Source: Leptolinea sp964446955
GTDB lineage: Bacteria; Chloroflexota; Anaerolineae; Anaerolineales; Anaerolineaceae
Length of the DNA: 64,000 nt
NCBI GenBank assembly: GCA_964446955.1
Contig: CAYUQJ010000001.1
Coordinates: 1,054,001 to 1,118,000, forward strand
Reading direction: 5' to 3'
Position numbers and translations under genes: made by a program
Notes under the pieces: generated by a model
Told to the model about the DNA's origin: nothing
Seen by the model: only the letters and a program-made list of their open reading frames with translations
The model's database searches: none
Part shown: in pieces, positions 58,973-64,000 of the stretch
Layout: each line of letters begins with the position of its first letter
Numbering within the stretch: position 1 is the first letter of the stretch

Positions 58973-59009
58973 TTGTCTGAACACAGCAATGGATACCTGG
59001 TTCAGGCAA
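58973..59009 (-). promoter_or_regulatory. Hairpin in the pstA-pstB gap
   Basis: TTGCCTGAAC pairs with GTTCAGACAA (one mismatch) across a 17-base loop, ending 16 bp before the pstB start. It could set mRNA stability or pstB translation. No factor-binding motif is recognised. Confidence 0.4.
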
Positions 59010-59149
59010 CTATTTTGAAGTAATAATACCAAACTCAAAAGTATTTCGAAGTATATCCCTTATTTTCAAGACAATCTTTTCTCAGGGTTCCTCCCAGGTT
59101 TGTGAATTGTTGACGTTTGTGTTGATGCAATTCAGGGATATTCCCACGA

Positions 59150-60103
59150 TCATTTCCGAATTGAATGGGTATGTACCCAGACTCTGGCAAAGATATTGGT
59201 GGCCAAAACGATGATCATCAATACAAGAGCCGCGGCCCATGCCTGATTTACTCTTTCCGGATATGGTTGCTGAGCATATTTCCATAATGTTAACGGAAGT
59301 GAGTCTACTGGCTGTGCAAATATGTTGCCAATAATTGTAAAGATATCGCTATTTGCCGCAATACCATTATTGACAATGCGACCAATCTCATAATGATCAT
59401 TTCCCAAAGCCGTGAATAATAAAGGTGCTGTTTCTCCGGATGCCCTGGCTACACCCAGCATAACACCAGTGATAATGCCATTCGAAGCCGCGGGAAGAAT
59501 AATTTCCAGAACCGTCCGCCATTCCGGAGCTCCAAGGGCAATAGCACCCTCCCGAAGTTCCTTGGGGACTAGTTTTATCATCTCCTCGGTTGTGCGAATG
59601 ATAATCGGCAGCATTAATATTGCCAGCGCGATACCACCTGCAACAGCAGAATAATGACCCTGTTGCTTAACAACCAGGGCATATATAAATAGACCGACAA
59701 TTATGGATGGAACTCCAGAAAGCATATCAGTACTGAAGCGAATGGCAATCCCCAGTTTGGTATTAGGATAAAAAGCAGCATAGACAGCCGCTAGAATTCC
59801 CGGGGGTATAGAAAAGAGAGAACCTAATAATGTGAGGATTAGGGTTCCTTCAATAGCATGAAGAACTCCTCCACCTTCCATTCCAAGTGGTCTTGGTAGA
59901 TTGATGAAAAACTCCAGATTTACGTAACTTCCACCTTTTACAAAAACATACCCAATAATCCAAAAGAGGGGTATTAGTGCCAGAATAGTCAGAAGAGCAC
60001 ATAGACCGATCATAAGATTGTTGACAATTTTTCGTCTGGATGATCGGAAAATTCGTCGGTGTGTGATTACATTTACGTGTGTCATAGTATGTTCAGTATT
60101 CAT
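59150..60103 (-). CDS. pstA: Phosphate ABC transporter permease PstA
   Basis: Membrane permease of 317 aa with six transmembrane helices. The PstA cytoplasmic loop EGAIALGAPEWRTVLEIILP (ABC permease EAA motif) and LARASGETAPLLF-type sequence near the C-terminal half are seen. GGAAG precedes ATG 60103; it starts 2 bp after the pstC stop. Forms the channel with PstC. Confidence 0.93.
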   Translation of the reverse strand: MNTEHTMTHVNVITHRRIFRSSRRKIVNNLMIGLCALLTILALIPLFWIIGYVFVKGGSYVNLEFFINLPRPLGMEGGGVLHAIEGTLILTLLGSLFSIPPGILAAVYAAFYPNTKLGIAIRFSTDMLSGVPSIIVGLFIYALVVKQQGHYSAVAGGIALAILMLPIIIRTTEEMIKLVPKELREGAIALGAPEWRTVLEIILPAASNGIITGVMLGVARASGETAPLLFTALGNDHYEIGRIVNNGIAANSDIFTIIGNIFAQPVDSLPLTLWKYAQQPYPERVNQAWAAALVLMIIVLATNIFARVWVHTHSIRK

Positions 60104-60105
60104 TT

Positions 60106-61086
60106 TTATGATCTTCCATCCACATGAATGGTTTTTCCCACATTCCATACCAACAGCCGCGCGACGATATTGAGCAGAAAAGTGATAATGAATAGTATCA
60201 GTCCTATCTCGATCAGCGCTTCGGTATGCAATACACTCACTGCTTCCGCAAATTCATTCGCGATAATGCTGGACATTGTGTAACCGGGCTTCAGCAATGA
60301 ACCAGTTCCCTCAATACTATTACCAATAACCATCGTAACGGCCATCGTCTCACCGAGAGCTCTTCCCAGCCCAAGAATCGCGGCTCCCAAAATACCAGAC
60401 AGACCAAACGGGAAAAGCACGCCCCAGATTGTTTCCCATTGAGTGGCCCCGAGTCCATAAGAAGCCTCCCGCTGCATATTCGGGATACTACGAAATACAT
60501 CACGAGAAACTGCAGCAATCGTAGGGATGATCATGATAGCTAATATCAAACTTGCCGCAAGTCGACTTGATCCACTCGCAGGAATAGGTCCAGTGAAAAG
60601 ATGTCCAAGAATTGGTATTTGTCCAAGTGTATCTCCCAGGAAGTTACCCACTGGAGTGACAACAACCGGCAAAAAAATAAAAATTCCCCACAGACCATAA
60701 ACCACACTGGGAACGGAAGCAAGTAATTCAACCAGCATATTCAAAGGTTGCCGCAGCCAGGTGGGACAAATTTCTGAAAGAAAAACGGCTATTCCCAGAC
60801 TTACCGGAACAGCAATCAATAACGCGATAAAAGAAGTCAATAAAGTACCATAGATGAATGGCCAACTTTGAAATTTATCCATGACAGGGTTCCAACTGGC
60901 ATCCGATGTTGGAACTAAGAATCCCCAGCCGAACTCATTCCGGGCTTCAGCCGAATCGCTATACAGCAACACAAAAATGGCGACGATCAACAAAACAACT
61001 GAGACTGCCGAAGCAACAACCAGAATATTCCAAAGACTATCACGCGATTGGAAAAAACTCGATAATTTTTTGCCCAATTTCTTCAT
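60106..61086 (-). CDS. pstC: Phosphate ABC transporter permease PstC
   Basis: Membrane permease of 326 aa, six helices. The EAA-like loop EASYGLGATQWETIWGVLFP and GRALGETMAVTMVIG are typical of PstC. A long outer loop after helix 1 is normal for this subunit. It lies 94 bp after pstS, with a strong hairpin in between. Confidence 0.93.
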   Translation of the reverse strand: MKKLGKKLSSFFQSRDSLWNILVVASAVSVVLLIVAIFVLLYSDSAEARNEFGWGFLVPTSDASWNPVMDKFQSWPFIYGTLLTSFIALLIAVPVSLGIAVFLSEICPTWLRQPLNMLVELLASVPSVVYGLWGIFIFLPVVVTPVGNFLGDTLGQIPILGHLFTGPIPASGSSRLAASLILAIMIIPTIAAVSRDVFRSIPNMQREASYGLGATQWETIWGVLFPFGLSGILGAAILGLGRALGETMAVTMVIGNSIEGTGSLLKPGYTMSSIIANEFAEAVSVLHTEALIEIGLILFIITFLLNIVARLLVWNVGKTIHVDGRS

Positions 61087-61128
61087 GGTACTGATCCGAT
61101 TTCTTTTAGGGTTTTCTTATTGCAGAAT

Positions 61129-61158
61129 GCAGCAGGAACAATTTCTTGTTCCTGCTGC
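61129..61158 (-). promoter_or_regulatory. Stable hairpin between pstS and pstC
   Basis: A perfect 13-bp stem GCAGCAGGAACAA/TTGTTCCTGCTGC with a 4-base loop. No U run follows on the minus strand, so it is more likely an mRNA 3'-stabilising structure or attenuator that keeps pstS message in excess over pstCAB than a full terminator. Confidence 0.65.
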
Positions 61159-61180
61159 AAAGATATAGGAAACCTTATTA

Positions 61181-62302
61181 CTATTTGAGTGAAACCTTTT
61201 TCCCGTTTACGGAAATCTCAGCCAGTTTGGCCTGGACTTTTGTGGTTACAGCTTCTGGAAGTACAGAGTAACCTAATTCAGCTGCACGTTTCGCGGCACC
61301 GTCATCGGTCAAAGTCCAGTTGACGTATTCAACCAATTTTTGCGCTTTGTTTACATCTGACATACTGGACATGCGAACGATCAAGTAGGTGTATCCACAG
61401 ATGGGCCAGGATTCTTTTCCGTCGCCATCAACGATGGTGGCTGTCATCTGTTCGGTGAAGCTGTCTGCGAAATCAGCCATGGCAGCGGCCAGGGATTTGT
61501 CGCTGGCGACAACGGTGGCACCGGATTTATTGACCATCTGAGCGAAAGCGATCTTGTTGGACACAGCATAGGACAATTCGACATACCCGATGGAATTCGG
61601 AGTGTTCTGGACAGCGGCGGCTACGCCCTGATTGCCTTTTCCGCCGACACCGTTACCGGCTTTGTCAACAGGCCATTCAACAGATGAACCGGCGCCAACA
61701 TTCTTTTTCCAATCAGCGCTGAAAGTTGCAAGAGCATTGGTGAAGATTTCAGTTGTACCAGAGCCATCAGAGCGGTGAACAGCGCTGATTTGAGCATCCG
61801 GCAGTTTGGAAGCCAGGTCAGGATTGGTTGTTTTAATTTTCGCGTCATTCCATTTCTTGATGGAACCGTCATAGATACCAACCAGAGTGGCTCTATCAAG
61901 TACCAGCGCTTTATCTTCGGCGGTTATACCTTCGATATTGTAGATGGGAACAACAGCACCAGCCAACATGGGGAGCATCTGAAGATCTTTACCAGCAGCA
62001 ATTTCTTCTTCTTTTAGAACGGAATCAGAACCAGCAAAATCGATAGTGTTATCAATAATACCTTTCTTGCCACCGCCAGAACCGATACCCTGGTAGTTGA
62101 TCGTCACAGAAGGATCAACATATTGGTAGGCATAAATCCATTCGGTATATACAGGCAGCGGGAATGTGGCACCAGCGCCATTCAACGTGACCGGGCCAGA
62201 ATTCGCCTGAACAACGCCAACAGGCGAGACAGCAGCAAAACCAGCTAGAAATACACTGACTGCCACTAAAACAGAAACAACAACATTTAGTTTTGAACGC
62301 AT
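61181..62302 (-). CDS. pstS: Phosphate-binding protein PstS
   Basis: Extracytoplasmic phosphate-binding protein, 373 aa. A Sec signal peptide (about 1-33; VVVSVLVAVSVFLAGFAA) is followed by the ligand-binding core with NGAGATFPLP, GIGSGGGKKGI, DFAGSDS and HRSDGSGTTEIFT. ATG 62302 is preceded by AAGGAG; an in-frame ATG nine codons upstream lacks one. Oddity: there is no Cys in or near the signal peptide, so it is not a lipoprotein, unlike PstS of most single-membrane bacteria. First gene of pstSCAB-phoU. Confidence 0.94.
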   Translation of the reverse strand: MRSKLNVVVSVLVAVSVFLAGFAAVSPVGVVQANSGPVTLNGAGATFPLPVYTEWIYAYQYVDPSVTINYQGIGSGGGKKGIIDNTIDFAGSDSVLKEEEIAAGKDLQMLPMLAGAVVPIYNIEGITAEDKALVLDRATLVGIYDGSIKKWNDAKIKTTNPDLASKLPDAQISAVHRSDGSGTTEIFTNALATFSADWKKNVGAGSSVEWPVDKAGNGVGGKGNQGVAAAVQNTPNSIGYVELSYAVSNKIAFAQMVNKSGATVVASDKSLAAAMADFADSFTEQMTATIVDGDGKESWPICGYTYLIVRMSSMSDVNKAQKLVEYVNWTLTDDGAAKRAAELGYSVLPEAVTTKVQAKLAEISVNGKKVSLK

Positions 62303-62372
62303 CTCTTTACTCCTTAGATTTTTTTTCATTGTGCTTATCGTATCAAGCCAAGTTTAAGGAGCAAACAAGAGT

Positions 62373-62400
62373 ATGTTAACGTTTGGATAATAGGATGTTA
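62373..62400 (-). promoter_or_regulatory. Candidate Pho box upstream of pstS
   Basis: On the minus strand two TAACAT hexamers are exactly 22 bp apart (two 11-bp steps), with a degenerate TATCCA in the middle register. This matches the direct-repeat spacing of PhoB/PhoP sites. It lies 71-98 bp before the pstS start, just behind the phoR terminator. Confidence 0.5.
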
Positions 62401-62416
62401 GACAATCTTAAAAAAA

Positions 62417-62439
62417 ACTGGATGGAACATCCATCCAGT
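62417..62439 (-). terminator. Terminator of phoR
   Basis: ACTGGATGGA pairs with TCCATCCAGT around a 3-base loop, followed by eight T on the minus strand. It separates phoR from pstS. Confidence 0.9.
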
Positions 62440-62465
62440 CAGGTAATGGGAACGCATTAAGAATC

Positions 62466-64000
62466 TTATATAACCGGTAACAGAAAGAAAACGGTTGTTC
62501 CACTTCCAGGTTCACTTTCAGCCCATATCCGACCACCATGGGATTCTACGAGGTGACGGGCGATGGATAATCCCAATCCGGTTCCACTGCCCGATCTGGC
62601 TTTATCAACTTTATAAAAACGCTCAAAGATCCTTGGAAGCGATTCCGAATCTATACCGACTCCGGTGTCACGCACATAAATTACGACCCCTTTGTCATCC
62701 GTTCGGGCTCCACAGGTGATCTTTCCGCCCGGTGGGGTAAACTTCACCGCATTGTGTAACAGGTTTACCAAAACCTGTACCATACGATTGAAATCAACGG
62801 ATACTCTGGGAAGATCAGAAGCAATATCCTTCTCGATGGTCAATCCGGCACGTTGTGCCTGCAGGATCATCCTGTCTACTGCCTTATCCACCAGATCACC
62901 CGGAAACACGGCCCGTCGCTCCAATGGAACCCTGCCAGATTCAATTCGCGATAGTTCAAGTAACTCTTCCACCATCTGGGCAAGACTATCAATCTCAATA
63001 TCCATTCGCCCCAGAAAACGCTGCGCGGCAGGCGGATCATCAATAGCCCCTTCACGCAGGGTTTCTGTAAGAGCTTTCATGGATGCCAACGGCGTACGCA
63101 ATTCGTGGGATACATTACTGACAAATTCGCGGCGCAATGACTCCAACCGCCGGATACGTGTCAGGTCCTGTAAAACCAGAAGGACACTCCCGGGCAATCC
63201 GAATTCCATGGGTGAAGCGCCAGCCTGAACAAATATCTTTTCCAGGCTTATCTCATAACTGGCTGTTTGAACTTCACCTGTTTCGCGGCAGCGCTGCCAC
63301 AGATCCACCAGTTGGTGATGGCGTACAACTTCGACGAGAGTTTTCCCAATTGATTCAGCCGCTGTTGTTTTGAACATTCGCTCTGCTGCCGGATTGATCA
63401 GGTCAACCAGTCCATCTTCCCGTGCGATGACAATTCCATCTGCCATATTGTTGAGAACCGCGGCAAGTTTTGTTCGTTCGGCTGTCAATTCATCAATCTG
63501 AGATTGAAGCTGATAGCTCATTGTAGTGAACGCATGATCCAATCGAAGTAATTCATCCTTATCTTCCAATTCACTCAACTGTAATTTGGGAAGATTCCTG
63601 TTCTTTCTGATCGTATTTGACAATCGTCGGAATGGTAAAGTTGTCCAATTAGCAATTAGCACGGTTAGAAGAATTGCCAGAATAGTCGCTATGGCTGTCG
63701 CAAACAGTATTGCCCGGTTAAGATCCTGAACGCTCTTATCCACTTCTGTCAGCGTAATGGACAGACGGGCTACAGCCACAGCTTTTTCCCCAGCATAAAC
63801 AGGGACAGCCGTATAAAGCGATGCCTTCCCAAGCGTACTTGATACACGGGTCGCCGACGCTTCTTCCCCATTTAATGCTGCCTGAACTTCAGGCCGTCTC
63901 AGATGATTTTCCATTCCCCCGGGATCGGTCTGTGATTCCCCTACAACAGTTCCGTCCGCCATTATGATGGTTACTCTGGAACCCAGAACCCGGGAATACT
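62466..64000 (-). CDS. phoR: PhoR-like sensor histidine kinase, 5' end beyond the window
   Basis: At least 511 residues, open to the window edge on the minus strand (the frame continues upstream of ATG 63962 as GSRVTII, so that ATG is internal). Order: end of an extracytoplasmic sensor domain, one transmembrane helix (FATAIATILAILLTVLI), HAMP, PAS (MADGIVIAREDGLVDLINPA), HisKA with SNVSHELRTPLASMKALTE, and HATPase with NLLHNAVKFTPPG and GTGLGLSIARH. This is the PhoR/WalK-type layout. Next to pstSCAB-phoU it is most likely the phosphate sensor; its regulator gene should be just outside the window. Confidence 0.88.
   Translation of the reverse strand, partial: YSRVLGSRVTIIMADGTVVGESQTDPGGMENHLRRPEVQAALNGEEASATRVSSTLGKASLYTAVPVYAGEKAVAVARLSITLTEVDKSVQDLNRAILFATAIATILAILLTVLIANWTTLPFRRLSNTIRKNRNLPKLQLSELEDKDELLRLDHAFTTMSYQLQSQIDELTAERTKLAAVLNNMADGIVIAREDGLVDLINPAAERMFKTTAAESIGKTLVEVVRHHQLVDLWQRCRETGEVQTASYEISLEKIFVQAGASPMEFGLPGSVLLVLQDLTRIRRLESLRREFVSNVSHELRTPLASMKALTETLREGAIDDPPAAQRFLGRMDIEIDSLAQMVEELLELSRIESGRVPLERRAVFPGDLVDKAVDRMILQAQRAGLTIEKDIASDLPRVSVDFNRMVQVLVNLLHNAVKFTPPGGKITCGARTDDKGVVIYVRDTGVGIDSESLPRIFERFYKVDKARSGSGTGLGLSIARHLVESHGGRIWAESEPGSGTTVFFLLPVI

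Noticed and set aside
1..64000. CRISPR array, insertion sequence, prophage, toxin-antitoxin or restriction system
   Set aside because: No regularly spaced repeats, transposase, integrase, phage or defence-family genes were seen on either strand; the region reads as core chromosome.

Overview
The window is about 64 kb of a mid-GC bacterial chromosome. The gene content suggests an anaerobic, fermentative member of Chloroflexota, class Anaerolineae. This is an inference from: lipoproteins with Thr/Pro-rich linkers and NBR1-type Ig domains, a G5/beta-propeller lipoprotein, paired ATP-type and PPi-type phosphofructokinases, and long runs of GT-C membrane glycosyltransferases. No species can be named. 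There is no CRISPR array, rRNA operon, insertion sequence or prophage. Almost everything reads as core chromosome with short intergenic gaps.

Layout. (1) 1-12.4 kb: prfB with a programmed +1 frameshift; ATP-type pfkA; a KdpD/KdpE-like two-component pair without kdpABC; an LDH2-type dehydrogenase; a HAD phosphatase; a GH1 beta-glucosidase; a long RelA/SpoT protein; a small Cys-rich acidic protein; an MFS transporter. (2) 12.4-16.2 kb: an NBR1-Ig lipoprotein; an AT-rich gap with a tRNA-like fragment; a methyltransferase; tRNA-Gln(CUG) directly downstream of gltX. (3) 16.2-23.6 kb, minus strand: one cell-shape and division cluster, mreB-mreC-mreD-mrdA-minC-minD-minE-rodA, running on into gltX. 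(4) 23.8-30.8 kb: a PAS/HD-GYP sensor, tRNA-Gly(CCC), tRNA-Leu(GAG), plsX, a NERD-like membrane protein, rluB and scpB. (5) 30.8-35.6 kb: two lipoproteins (one apparently starting at ATC), a UDP-glucuronate decarboxylase-like enzyme, GtrA, rsmD and a Nudix hydrolase.

(6) 35.6-39.4 kb, minus strand: a DegS-like sensor kinase, a PPi-type phosphofructokinase and a divergent class II aldolase, probably one glycolytic operon. (7) 39.6-51.2 kb: eight consecutive GT-C-type polytopic glycosyltransferases. Seven form a tightly packed minus-strand operon and one is divergent. (8) 51.2-64 kb, minus strand: phoR (cut by the window edge), pstS-pstC-pstA-pstB-phoU, then two tandem thymidylate-kinase-like proteins (one with Arg in place of the P-loop Lys), a CHAD protein, a metallophosphoesterase, a Ppx-like HD protein and a SAM hydroxide adenosyltransferase. 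The CHAD and Ppx-like HD genes beside the Pst system make this a candidate phosphate/polyphosphate locus.

The points most worth following up are the tandem kinase/CHAD/HD block, the GT-C operon, the Rel protein combining an intact hydrolase motif with a RelA-type EFDD motif, and the sensor kinase/PPi-PFK/aldolase operon.
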